Positions 39,069 to 47,098 of a stretch of 64,000 bases of DNA are shown piece after piece (within the stretch, counting starts at the first letter, position 1; every line of letters begins with the position of its first letter). Location: the NCBI RefSeq assembly GCF_007431345.1, contig NZ_CP041730.1, forward strand, positions 744,001 through 808,000. Reading direction: 5' to 3'. This DNA comes from Chitinimonas arctica (GTDB lineage: Bacteria; Pseudomonadota; Gammaproteobacteria; Burkholderiales; Chitinimonadaceae). The notes beneath the pieces are model-generated. The model worked only from the letters and a program-made list of their open reading frames with translations. It searched no databases and was not told the DNA's origin. Both the position numbers and the translations under genes were made by a program.

Positions 39069-39982
39069 ACCGCCACCGCGGAGGCTTGCACCGGTTTTGT
39101 TTCCCAGAAGTCCGGTTTGAACCTGGCCACTTCCCGTGCCGCGTAAGCCGCGATGGCCGAAGCGATATCGACACCATGAATCTGCGAAGAGCGGGCGAAT
39201 TCCGGGTTCTGATTGACTTCGCACACCAGCAGATCAGGTGAGTTGCGTTGCTCGAATAAATCGAGCCCATAAATACCGGGACCAATTGCCTCGACCACGT
39301 TGACGGTCAATGCGCGCATGGCTTCGGTTATTTCACAGGGCACGACGCTGGCCCCCAAATGGGTATTGGTTTTCCAGTGATCGGTTTCGCGGCGGAATGC
39401 CACCAGGGGTTCACCATCCACCACCACGACACGAAGGTCATAACCCGGCTTATCGACAAATTCCTGAATCAGGATGGGGAAATGCTTGAACATGGCATCA
39501 TGGGTCTCCCATGCGGACAGCCAGGCCTCCAGGCTTTCGCGGCTGCGAATCAAGGTGACGCCGCGCCCCCATGAGGAGGAAGAGGGTTTCAATACGAAAT
39601 TGAAACCAAACTGCTCGCCATAGCGCTCGATCTCTTCACTGCAGAAGGCAATCCACGATGCCGGCGCCGGAATATCGTTCTGCCGAAAGATCAAAGCCTG
39701 GGCAATCTTGCTGCAGCAGATGCTGATTGCCTCATTGCTATTGATTGTATGTATCCCGCATGCCTTGAGCATGCGCGATACTTCCACGTTCTTGGATTGG
39801 GATAGGCAACGGAGCAGCGCAACCTGAGGTTGCGCCCGCTCGTTACCCTGCATAAGCCAACCCAGATCCCTACCGTCGACACTAATGATTACATTCAGCC
39901 CAATCGCTTCCAGCGCATTAATAATGGCCCGCTCTTCAGGCCTGATCTTCGTAAGTACGACTAGTACGGTTCCGGTTGACAT
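39065..39982 (-). CDS. lysX: LysX-type ATP-grasp ligase (loads amino acid on carrier protein)
   Basis: 305 residues, RimK/LysX branch of the ATP-grasp family: FVLKPSSSSWGRGV (ATP-binding Lys), LIQEFVDKPGYDLRVVVVDG, and GLDLFEQ...CEVNQNPEFARSSQIHGVDI, which matches the LysX signature. It would join the alpha-amino group of an amino acid, probably glutamate, to the side chain of the last Glu of the carrier. The ATG at 39982 follows the carrier stop by one base; an upstream in-frame start at 40039 lies inside lysW and is unlikely. Confidence 0.92.
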   Translation of the reverse strand: MSTGTVLVVLTKIRPEERAIINALEAIGLNVIISVDGRDLGWLMQGNERAQPQVALLRCLSQSKNVEVSRMLKACGIHTINSNEAISICCSKIAQALIFRQNDIPAPASWIAFCSEEIERYGEQFGFNFVLKPSSSSWGRGVTLIRSRESLEAWLSAWETHDAMFKHFPILIQEFVDKPGYDLRVVVVDGEPLVAFRRETDHWKTNTHLGASVVPCEITEAMRALTVNVVEAIGPGIYGLDLFEQRNSPDLLVCEVNQNPEFARSSQIHGVDIASAIAAYAAREVARFKPDFWETKPVQASAVAV

Positions 39983-39983
39983 A

Positions 39984-40154
39984 TTACTCGCCCCAATCTT
40001 CCTCGATCTCGGGAGCCAAGGCCAATTTGTGCTGGCCATCCGGCATCAACAATTCATGTTCCTGTCCGCAAGCGCCACAGGCGAGAATTTCACCGGCCAA
40101 TATATCGGCGGCAATACTCATCGGTTCGGAACAAACGAGGCATTCATTACTCAT
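39984..40154 (-). CDS. lysW: LysW-type amino-group carrier protein (AmCP)
   Basis: 56 residues, acidic, starting MSNECLVCSEP. Two CxxC pairs (Cys5/Cys8 and Cys26/Cys29) form the zinc ribbon, and the C-terminus is EEDWGE, the EDWGE motif that defines LysW carriers; the last Glu accepts the amino acid. ATG at 40154 has AAGGA seven bases upstream, so the longer frame to 40220 is not needed. It leads the operon. Family knowledge: LysW serves lysine/arginine synthesis in Thermus and archaea and special amino acids in Streptomyces. Here, no homocitrate or aminoadipate genes are near, and a transketolase is, so a special metabolite is the better reading. Confidence 0.94.
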   Translation of the reverse strand: MSNECLVCSEPMSIAADILAGEILACGACGQEHELLMPDGQHKLALAPEIEEDWGE

Positions 40155-40555
40155 GATGTGTCCTTGATTTCTGATTACGATGCAGTTCGTTTCCACGGGA
40201 AGGACGTTCGGGATTGCCATCCCCGATCGGTTCCGTTAAAACGGAGCCCGACGTGTGATCGCTTTATCCAGACAATCCTTCCCGTGGCGATTTACGGCTA
40301 CCCGAATCGTTCGGACGACCAAGGACACAGCCGTGCGATCGCCAAGGCGAATCACAATGGTGGATATGCTTCGATCGTCCGTAAGAAAGTCGCGCCCATC
40401 CACCGCACGGTGTTCGGTGGACAGGCTGCGCCGGTAGCGCGTCCCGGTTCGGAGCCGCAATTGAACGGCAGGCCTGGTAAGTTTGATAGCTGCCCATTCG
40501 GGCAGCTATCGTCATCCTGCCGCTATCGCCGTAGCGGGAAGGACGTTGGTCGCGC
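40155..40555. other. Upstream region of the carrier-protein operon
   Basis: About 400 bp without a gene between lysW and the end of luxR. It contains a lux-box-like palindrome (40485-40510), a 14-bp dyad TCCGTT-AA-AACGGA at 40232-40245, and two copies of GGGAAGGACGTT (40197-40208, 40536-40547). The operon promoter must be here, but I cannot fix -35/-10 boxes. Confidence 0.6.
40485..40510. promoter_or_regulatory. Lux-box-like perfect palindrome upstream of lysW operon
   Basis: Eleven-base perfect arms (GATAGCTGCCC) around ATTC. The central 20-mer AGCTGCCCATTCGGGCAGCT obeys the CT-N12-AG lux-box rule and shares AGCTG(N10)CAGCT and the half-site CAGCTATC with the element upstream of luxI. There is no T-run on either side, which weakens a terminator reading. 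Confidence 0.5.
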
Positions 40556-41269
40556 TCAGTACAGCATGCCGAGCAGAGAAGCCTTGATTGCCGCACCAGT
40601 CTTATTGGTGGCTTGCATTTTGCGCATGGCGTTGCCCAAGTGGAACTTCACCGTACGATCGTCGATGGCGAGGATCATGCCAATCTCGATGTAGGTCTTG
40701 CCCGCCGCCGTCCACTTCAGAATCTCCCGTTCGCGCGGCGTCAGCTCCTGGGTGCTTTCAGGCATCAGCTTGGGCGCCAAAAAATCCACCATGCAGCCAT
40801 GGGCCGCCACGGCCAGCCACATCAGCCGCGTCTCTTTTTCATCCATTTCGGCCTGGCTGACCCGCTCGGCCGAACGCACCAGCGACAATAGCCCCACCGT
40901 GGCGTACTTGCCCCGGGTCGGCATGCACCAGCCATGGCTCAAATGGTGCAGGCGCGCCTCTTCCCAGAACTGAGGCTGCGACTGCGGATGGTCAGCCGAC
41001 CAAACCATCGAGCTTGTCTGCTGCAATCCGTGGTGAACGGTCGGATCGATTGCGAAGTAATCATTGGCGATGTAGTGCTCCGCCCAACTGATCGGATAAT
41101 CGGAAAACAATGAGAAGCGGGGTGCGGAAACCGGCAACGGCGCCCGCAATCCATATGAGCTATGCTCAAAACCTAACTCACGGGCGATCCCCGCGACCGA
41201 TTGAAACAGCTCTTGCTCCGAACGAGCTTGAGACAAATGCGCTGTATACCGCTCACGCCAGTTTTCCAT
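40556..41269 (-). CDS. luxR: LuxR-family quorum-sensing regulator
   Basis: 237 residues. The N-terminal autoinducer-binding domain has the invariant Trp, Tyr and Asp (ISWAEHYIANDYFAIDPTV). The C-terminal GerE helix-turn-helix starts at LTPREREILKWTAAGKTYIEIGMIL and continues VKFHLGNAMRKM. ATG at 41269 has GGGGA seven bases upstream; ATG at 41275 would sit directly on it. It is divergent from rsaM and luxI, the standard layout, and should bind the acyl-homoserine lactone made by LuxI. Confidence 0.95.
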   Translation of the reverse strand: MENWRERYTAHLSQARSEQELFQSVAGIARELGFEHSSYGLRAPLPVSAPRFSLFSDYPISWAEHYIANDYFAIDPTVHHGLQQTSSMVWSADHPQSQPQFWEEARLHHLSHGWCMPTRGKYATVGLLSLVRSAERVSQAEMDEKETRLMWLAVAAHGCMVDFLAPKLMPESTQELTPREREILKWTAAGKTYIEIGMILAIDDRTVKFHLGNAMRKMQATNKTGAAIKASLLGMLY

Positions 41270-41614
41270 CCTCATTTCCCCGTTTATATTATCTTGCTCG
41301 TTTTTATGTGTCTTGGGGACATACTAAATACGACAGCCACACGGATGACAGTGAGGATGAGTGGAGGCATCGATCAACGAGAATCCTCGATCGATCGTCG
41401 CTGTTTTGCCCTCGACTGCGCCGCTTGGCATGCCGACTGGTTCTGTGCCAGTTGTTTTATCAGTACGTCCCATGAGTGCCCGAATGGACAGTGGGCAACT
41501 TTTTCTATGCGGCGTAGCATTGTAGTGTGCGACTGCGGCATCGCCCATTGACCACTATGCAGTGTTGCGCATAGCGTGAAGCGAATGGGTCTGGTGTTGT
41601 TTTTTGGAGTGGCC
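41270..41614. other. Divergent luxR/rsaM promoter region
   Basis: About 345 bp without a convincing gene; the small ORFs in it look like chance. An AT-rich stretch at 41284-41293 (GATAATATAA on the minus strand) is a candidate -10 for luxR. A near lux-box (CTGGTTCTGTGCCAG, spacing one base short) lies near 41440. Confidence 0.5.
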
Positions 41615-41989
41615 ATGGCCGTCTCGGATGGATACATACGGCTGACCTTCGCCGATTTCTGCGCCCTGCGCCTGTCTCAGTGCATGGCGTGGCGTGATAT
41701 GGCGCTGCTCGATGAGCTGCGTGACAGTGGTTTGCCGGTAGAGCAAGCCGGCTACTGCGAATGGAGCAGCGAGGAGACCGAAAAAAAAATCAGTCTGGGC
41801 TGGGCATGGTTTCGCCCCAACCCGGATGCTTCCCCCATGGTCGCGCCTGGCGGCATCAGCAGCAATATGATGCTCTGCAGCCACGCCGGCTACGATCTTG
41901 GCATGGCAACCACCGAGCAATTACTGATGTCCTGGCTGGCCGGCCAACCCTGGCAACTTGGTCTACCCGAGCCTCTGGCCAGTAGCTGA
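41615..41989 (+). CDS. rsaM: RsaM-like quorum-sensing modulator (DUF4902)
   Basis: 124 residues. Shared features of the RsaM family are visible: the segment GYCEWSSE, SLGWAWFRP, PGGISSNMML, GYDLGMAT and a terminal LLMSWL...WQ. RsaM proteins lie between luxR and luxI in Burkholderia and Pseudomonas and damp AHL production by an unclear mechanism. The ATG at 41615 has GGAG five bases upstream; earlier in-frame starts (41576 GTG, 41585) lack one. Placement between luxR and luxI supports the call. Confidence 0.85.
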   Translation: MAVSDGYIRLTFADFCALRLSQCMAWRDMALLDELRDSGLPVEQAGYCEWSSEETEKKISLGWAWFRPNPDASPMVAPGGISSNMMLCSHAGYDLGMATTEQLLMSWLAGQPWQLGLPEPLASS

Positions 41990-42079
41990 GGCATGACGCC
42001 GCTGGATCCAATCCACGCCCTCCTACCCGCAGCCTTCCCCATCCCAGCTTGTACAGCCTGTCAACCCGTCGGAACGGGC

Positions 42080-42099
42080 AGCTGTCATCTGTATCAGCT
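42080..42099. promoter_or_regulatory. Lux box upstream of luxI
   Basis: AGCTGTCATCTGTATCAGCT has five-base arms and obeys CT-N12-AG. It ends 43 bases before the luxI ATG, the usual place for autoinduction by LuxR. Confidence 0.7.
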
Positions 42100-42142
42100 A
42101 TCACTTGTAATAGTGCACCGCATCAATCCAGGTCAACGCAAC

Positions 42143-42757
42143 ATGTTAAATACAGTTACGGGAACACGTCGGGAATTGAAGCCAGAGCTGGAACAGGCAT
42201 TGGCTGCCTATCGGCACAAGGTATTTGTCGAAGCGCTGGGCTGGCCCCTGCCGGCACGGGACGGATTGGAGCGTGATGCTTTCGACCGCGCGGATACGAT
42301 CTACGTGGTGGCCCATGCCGACAATGGCGAAGTCTGCGGTTGCAGCAGGCTCTTACCCACCACCCGCCCCTACTTGCTGAGCGAGGTATTTCCGGACTTG
42401 ATGGGCGACATCCCGCTACCGCGCTCGCCCGAGGTATGGGAGCTGTCGCGCTTCGCAGTCAGCGCTCCGACCGGTAAAAACCTCAGCAGCGCCGAATCCT
42501 GGCAAAACACCCGCGGCCTGGTCGCCAAGACCGTTGCACTTGCGGCAAGCCATGGTGCCGAACGCTTGATCGCGTTCTCCGCGGTCGGCAACGAGCGCTT
42601 GCTGCGGCGCATGGGCGTCAATGTCCACCGCGTTTCCTGTCCGCAATTGATAGACGACAAACCCGTGCTCGCCTTCTGGATAGAGATAGACCAGCAAACG
42701 CTCGGCGCCTTGGAGCTGGAGTTCACCCCCGCGGAAGCAAGGCCGCTTATCAACTAA
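42143..42757 (+). CDS. luxI: Acyl-homoserine-lactone synthase (LuxI family)
   Basis: 204 residues from ATG 42143. All family hallmarks are present: R..VF....GW near residue 30, E.D.FD, the segment GCSRLLPTTRPYLLSEVFPDL, and the catalytic WELSRFAV. It makes an N-acyl-homoserine lactone from SAM and acyl-ACP; acyl length is not predictable here. It ends convergently with the DsbA-like gene, with a few overlapping bases. A lux box upstream predicts positive feedback. Confidence 0.96.
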   Translation: MLNTVTGTRRELKPELEQALAAYRHKVFVEALGWPLPARDGLERDAFDRADTIYVVAHADNGEVCGCSRLLPTTRPYLLSEVFPDLMGDIPLPRSPEVWELSRFAVSAPTGKNLSSAESWQNTRGLVAKTVALAASHGAERLIAFSAVGNERLLRRMGVNVHRVSCPQLIDDKPVLAFWIEIDQQTLGALELEFTPAEARPLIN

Positions 42758-43407
42758 GACCGGGAGCGAACAGAACCTTCCCTTATCAAGAAGGTTTTCC
42801 ATCGCTCCGGCTTGCCGAGCCAGGGGCCGACATCGAGCAGCTTGAACGCGCCATCGTCCAACTCCAGCGCGAAGCTTGGAAATCCCCGTCCCCCAACCCT
42901 GTCCAGCAAACGGCGGCTGGCGTCGAAGTGACGCTCGGTCGCCGCCCCGCTCAAACGGGCATAGACCTCGCGAAATGCCGCCGCATCCAGGCCGAGATCA
43001 ACTGCCAGCCTTACCAGCACATCCGGCTCGGCAATACGCTGGCCTTCTATGTAGTGAGCCCGCTGCAGCCTATGGATCATCGCCACGCCACGGCCGGCGA
43101 TGTCCTCGCACGCCAACACGGCCGTGGTAGGCGGCGCCGAGTCCATCACCGCGCCGGTGTCGCGCAGCAAACCCTCGAAATAAGCGTCGCCGAACGGCTG
43201 TCCGGAAAGCTGGGCGATGCGCCGGTCATGCGGCAGCACGTAATCGCGCCACTGCGGCGTAATGGGACGGCGATGGTCGCCGACCATCATGCCGCCGCCG
43301 TGAAAGGCGATGCGCAGCCCGGCGACCTCGCCGGCCGCCGCCACCAGCGGCGCGGTGGCATAGCACCAGCCGCACAGCGGATCGAAGATAAAGTGCAAGG
43401 TCATCAT
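42754..43407 (-). CDS. DsbA-family thioredoxin-like protein (cytoplasmic)
   Basis: 217 residues, no signal peptide. The thioredoxin-fold active site is FDPLCGWCY (CxxC) right at the N-terminus, with the cis-Pro region GFPSFALE near residue 185. This is the DsbA-related family of cytosolic proteins with CxxC, often called DsbA family protein. Start chosen at 43407 (ATGATG after AAAGAGACC). It follows the metallo-beta-lactamase gene by 41 bases and is likely co-transcribed with it. Confidence 0.82.
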   Translation of the reverse strand: MMTLHFIFDPLCGWCYATAPLVAAAGEVAGLRIAFHGGGMMVGDHRRPITPQWRDYVLPHDRRIAQLSGQPFGDAYFEGLLRDTGAVMDSAPPTTAVLACEDIAGRGVAMIHRLQRAHYIEGQRIAEPDVLVRLAVDLGLDAAAFREVYARLSGAATERHFDASRRLLDRVGGRGFPSFALELDDGAFKLLDVGPWLGKPERWKTFLIREGSVRSRS

Positions 43408-43448
43408 CGTGGTCTCTTTATCCTGGGATATACCGGATACGGCCCCGT

Positions 43449-44321
43449 TTACTGCGGCCACTTCATCTCGCCCTTGATCACCTTGGCGCTCAGCTCCAGC
43501 GACGAGACCTCGCCCAATTCGGGATACGCCTGCTTCATCGCCGCGATCAGCGCGCCACTGTCCCTGGCTTGGCCGGCCTGCTTTTCAAAGCGATCCAGAT
43601 AGGCGGCGGTGAACTTCACCGCGCCCAACCCCTTCGGTGCGGCGCCAAGAAAGTGGCCCGGCACGACCGCGGTCGGCTTGAGTGCTTCTATGCTCGCGAG
43701 CGTGGCTCGCCAATCCCGCCGCGATTGCGCGGTCTGGGTATCGGCAACCCAGACATGGTCGCCGCTATAGACGATCGCACCGCCCACCACGGTACGCAAC
43801 GAGGGAATCCACACGTAGCTACGTTCCGGGCTGGGGCCATTCAGTCCCTTGATCTCCAGTGCCTGGCCTTCGAGCATCAGTTTGTCGCCTTGCAACACTT
43901 CCGGCAGCACCAGCGCCTTGGGTGCCTTGTCCTTCAGGATGGGGCCCCAGTAAGCCAGCTTGCCGTCCATCGAAGCCTTGATCGCCGCGACCGTCTGCGC
44001 GCTCGCCACGATTTTCGCAGCGGGAAAGGCGGCCCGGATAACATCAAGCCCGAAGTAATAATCCGGGTCGCCATGGCTAACATAAACGGTCGTCAGCCGC
44101 TTACCCGTTGCCTTGATACGGCTCGCCAGCGCCTCGGCATCGTTGCGTTGGAACTGCGCGTCGATCAGCACGGCATCGGACTCGCCGCTGACGATTTCCG
44201 ATGCGACCGGGAACATGGACTTGGCGCCGGGGTTATATACATCGAGCGACAAGGCTGCGGCGGCAGCCGGCAGGTTGGCGAAGAAAACGAGCGCGGAAGC
44301 AAGGAGGGACGGGCGAATCAT
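43449..44321 (-). CDS. Exported metallo-beta-lactamase-fold hydrolase
   Basis: 290 residues with a signal peptide (MIRPSLLASALVFFANLPAAAAA). The metal motif is degenerate: VSHGDPDYYFG in place of HxHxDH; GPSPERSYVWIPSLRTVVGGAIVYSGDHVW and VVPGHF supply later elements of the fold. Similar periplasmic or secreted MBL-fold proteins are common and uncharacterised. Divergent from a LysR-type regulator that likely controls it. Start at 44321 is chosen because it begins the signal peptide. Confidence 0.82.
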   Translation of the reverse strand: MIRPSLLASALVFFANLPAAAAALSLDVYNPGAKSMFPVASEIVSGESDAVLIDAQFQRNDAEALASRIKATGKRLTTVYVSHGDPDYYFGLDVIRAAFPAAKIVASAQTVAAIKASMDGKLAYWGPILKDKAPKALVLPEVLQGDKLMLEGQALEIKGLNGPSPERSYVWIPSLRTVVGGAIVYSGDHVWVADTQTAQSRRDWRATLASIEALKPTAVVPGHFLGAAPKGLGAVKFTAAYLDRFEKQAGQARDSGALIAAMKQAYPELGEVSSLELSAKVIKGEMKWPQ

Positions 44322-44354
44322 GCTGAACTTCTTTTCTGGATGGTGATGAGATGG

Positions 44355-44374
44355 TGCGCATAATAAGTTGCGCA
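44355..44374. promoter_or_regulatory. Paired TGCGCA sites in divergent LysR/MBL promoter
   Basis: Two TGCGCA palindromes (44355-44360, 44369-44374) lie between the divergent genes, spaced like half-sites of a LysR-type dimer. Assignment is by position only. Confidence 0.35.
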
Positions 44375-44430
44375 AATCGAACGAAAAACCCCAGAATAAT
44401 CAATTATTTGTTTCTTTATTAGATCGAATC

Positions 44431-45321
44431 ATGGATCGCATTGTCGCCGCACAAGTCTTTATCGCCATCAACGAGCGCGGCAGCCTGATCAAAGCCGCCG
44501 AATCACTGGATATGTCCCGAGCCATGGTGACGCGCTATCTCGCGCAAATCGAGCAGTGGGCGGGCGCCCGCCTACTGCATCGAACGACCCGCAGGCTGGG
44601 CCTGACAGCCGCCGGCGAAGCCACCCTGGCAAGGTGCCGCGATATGCTGGCCATCGCCGAAGCCATTCCGGTGGTCGCCGACGCCGAGCCGGACGAACCC
44701 CACGGCATGCTACGGATAGCCTGCTCCCAGTCCTTGGGGCAAGCCTCGCTGGCAGCGGCGGTAGCCACTTATCTAAAGCGCCACCCACGCACATCCGTGG
44801 ATCTTCAGATAGGCAACAGGGCGGTCGATCTGGTTGCCGAACGCATCGACCTGGCGATACGCATCACCAACCAACTCGACCCGAACGTCATCGCGCGGCC
44901 ACTGGCGATATGCGAGTCGGTGGTGTGCGCGGCGCCCGCCTACCTCCAGGCCCATGGCACCCCGCAACGGCCCGAAGACCTGGCGCAGCATAACTGCCTG
45001 ACCTATTCGTATTTCGGCAAGAGCCTCTGGACCTTCGAGCACGAGAACCAACCCTTGAATGTCCCGGTGAGCGGCAATCTCTCCGCCAACGACTCCGTGG
45101 TGCTCTTGCACGCCGCCATCGCCGGCACGGGCATCGCGCTGCAACCGCTTTTCTCGGCCGCGCCCCTGCTCGCCAGCGGCGAGCTGGTATCGCTATTGCC
45201 GAACTATCGGCCGCAATCGATGGGGATCCATGGTATTTACACTTCCCGACAGCAGCTCTCGGCGACTTTGCGGACAATGCTGGACTTCCTGACAGGGTGG
45301 TTCGCAGAAACCATGGGGTAA
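44431..45321 (+). CDS. LysR-family transcriptional regulator
   Basis: 296 residues. N-terminal winged HTH (FIAINERGSLIKAAESLDMSRAMVTRYLAQIE...LLHRTTRRLGLTAAG), followed by the substrate-binding-like effector domain. ATG at 44431 gives the standard N-terminus; the upstream 21 codons are not needed. It is divergent from the exported MBL-fold gene, its probable target. Effector unknown. Confidence 0.92.
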   Translation: MDRIVAAQVFIAINERGSLIKAAESLDMSRAMVTRYLAQIEQWAGARLLHRTTRRLGLTAAGEATLARCRDMLAIAEAIPVVADAEPDEPHGMLRIACSQSLGQASLAAAVATYLKRHPRTSVDLQIGNRAVDLVAERIDLAIRITNQLDPNVIARPLAICESVVCAAPAYLQAHGTPQRPEDLAQHNCLTYSYFGKSLWTFEHENQPLNVPVSGNLSANDSVVLLHAAIAGTGIALQPLFSAAPLLASGELVSLLPNYRPQSMGIHGIYTSRQQLSATLRTMLDFLTGWFAETMG

Positions 45322-45404
45322 CGCGGGCGATTCACCATGTAGCGCGAAAGCCGATTACAATTCAACAAAGCAACTTTGAGCCAGATCGTCTGACCAATCG
45401 CACC

Positions 45405-45749
45405 ATGCAACCGCTGTTCCGCCACTTCCTGCTGCTGTTGATCGCCTTCTGCCTGCCTTTGGCCAGCTGGGCGGATGCGGCTGGCCCGGTGCGGCAACCT
45501 TGTTCTGCGATGGCAAGCCTACAAGCCGGCATGGCAAAGATGGACTGCTGTGCCGATGCAGCCACCATGGACAAAGCAGGCAGTCCTTGCAAGGCAGGCC
45601 AGGAATGCAAGACCGGCAGCTTCGGGCAAGCCGGCGTAAGGGCTTTGTTTATCCCCGTCCAGAACACCTCCCCCATGATCGGCACCCAAGCCGATCACTT
45701 GCCCACAGCCGCCCCTGCCGGCCTGTGGCGCCCTCCCCGCCAAGCCTGA
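45405..45749 (+). CDS. Small Cys/Met-containing exported protein before cus operon
   Basis: 114 residues with a signal peptide (MQPLFRHFLLLLIAFCLPLASWADA). The mature part carries several Cys and Met (PCSAMASLQAGMAKMDCCADAATM, then PCKAGQECKTG). Similar short exported proteins often stand before heavy-metal RND operons, where they may bind metal; this one lies 101 bases upstream of the outer-membrane factor gene on the same strand. Function not established. Confidence 0.65.
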   Translation: MQPLFRHFLLLLIAFCLPLASWADAAGPVRQPCSAMASLQAGMAKMDCCADAATMDKAGSPCKAGQECKTGSFGQAGVRALFIPVQNTSPMIGTQADHLPTAAPAGLWRPPRQA

Positions 45750-45850
45750 CTCCCTGAAGAACGTGCCAGCGGCCTTGCCGGCTGGCGTTCGTGCGCCTTG
45801 CCCGCCAGCCATCGCTAGCGGGCGGCGCGACGCAAATTCGGAGTTGGACC

Positions 45851-47098
45851 ATGTTTTCCTTGCCCCCTTGGCAGCCTTTGGCTGCCGCGTTGGTGCTTTC
45901 CGGACTATCCCTGGCCACGCAGGCTGCCCCCTTGAGTTTTCAAGCCGCGCTGGACGCCGCGGAGCGCAATGCCCCGCAACTGGCGGCGCAGCGTGCCGGT
46001 ATTGATGCGGCCCGTGCCGCGGCGATTTCGGCCGGCGCCTTGCCCGATCCCAAATTGTCGATAGGGATCGACAACCTCCCTGTCTCGGGTACCGATCGCT
46101 GGCGGTTGAAGCGCGACTTCATGACGATGCAGAAGATCGGCCTGATGCAGGAAGTACCCAATGCCGGCAAGCGCCAGGCGCGGGTGGATGCTGCGGATGC
46201 CGCCCTGGCGCGCAGCGAGATCGAGCGCACATTGACAACGCTCACCGTGCGGCGCGAAGCGGCATTGGCCTGGCTCAAGCGCTACTACCTGGAACGCAAG
46301 CAGGCCTTGTTCGATGACCTGGCACACGAGAACCGGCTCCTGGCCGACGTGGTTCGGGCACAGCTGGCAAGCGGTCGCGGCACGGCAGCGGACGTGCTCA
46401 GCCCCAGGCAAGAGGCTGCCATGCTGGCCGAGCGGCGCGACGAACTGTCGCGTGATCTGGCCCTCGCCCATTCGGCGCTAGTCCGCTGGGTCGGCGCGGA
46501 AGCCAGCCAGGCGCTGCAAGGCGAGGCACCCAGCTACCCCGTCGGGCCCGATCGTCTGCAAGGGCGGTTGCAACAACACCCCGAGCTGGCGGTGTACGTT
46601 GCGACAACGGCCCTGGCCGAAGCGCAGCTCAAGGAAGCCGAAGCGGGCAAGCGGCCCGACTGGGGCGTGGAAATCGCCTACCAGCGTCGTGCCGCGCAGT
46701 TTGGCGATATGGTGTCGGTGCAGTTCAGCTTTGATCTGCCGATCTTCCAGTCCACCCGTCAAACCCCGCAGATCGCCGCCAGGCAGGCCGAGCTGCGCCG
46801 TGTAGCAGCCGAGCGCGAGGCCCTGCTGCGCGAGCATCGGCAGCTGCTCGCAGCCGATCTGGCTGAGTACGGCCGGCTTGATCAAGCCATCTCGCGGCAG
46901 CAGCACGACTTTCTACCCTTGGCACAGCAAAAGGTGCTGCTGCAGACCGCCAGCTACCGCTCCGGCAAGGTCGATCTCACTGCCGTACTAGCCGCCCGCC
47001 GCGAACTGATCGACGTCCGCCTGAAAACCATAGACCTCGATAGCCAACGTGCCCAACTGGCTACGCGGCTGCACTTCACCTATGGGGAAAACGAATAA
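45851..47098 (+). CDS. cusC: Outer-membrane efflux protein (TolC family, CusC/CzcC type)
   Basis: 415 residues, signal peptide up to about residue 25 (ATQAAPLSF), then the paired TolC repeats with long helices. ATG at 45851 with GGAG eight bases upstream. Its TAA shares an A with the next ATG (TAATG). It would form the outer-membrane channel of the tripartite metal pump with the two following products. Confidence 0.9.
   Translation: MFSLPPWQPLAAALVLSGLSLATQAAPLSFQAALDAAERNAPQLAAQRAGIDAARAAAISAGALPDPKLSIGIDNLPVSGTDRWRLKRDFMTMQKIGLMQEVPNAGKRQARVDAADAALARSEIERTLTTLTVRREAALAWLKRYYLERKQALFDDLAHENRLLADVVRAQLASGRGTAADVLSPRQEAAMLAERRDELSRDLALAHSALVRWVGAEASQALQGEAPSYPVGPDRLQGRLQQHPELAVYVATTALAEAQLKEAEAGKRPDWGVEIAYQRRAAQFGDMVSVQFSFDLPIFQSTRQTPQIAARQAELRRVAAEREALLREHRQLLAADLAEYGRLDQAISRQQHDFLPLAQQKVLLQTASYRSGKVDLTAVLAARRELIDVRLKTIDLDSQRAQLATRLHFTYGENE

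Noticed and set aside
38025..39224. Longer N-terminus for the LysY/ArgC reductase
   Set aside because: It would overlap lysX by over 150 bases and adds a low-complexity, non-family N-terminus; ATG at 39068 fits the ATGA pattern of the operon.
36091..40154. Primary lysine or arginine biosynthesis via LysW
   Set aside because: No homocitrate/aminoadipate genes or LysJ-type aminotransferase are present, while split transketolase, extra ligase, amidohydrolase and exporter are; this is a specialised-metabolite layout.
40485..40510. Rho-independent terminator of luxR
   Set aside because: The hairpin is placed well for it, but neither strand has a T-run, and the core fits the lux-box rule and resembles the luxI element. 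A dual role is not excluded.
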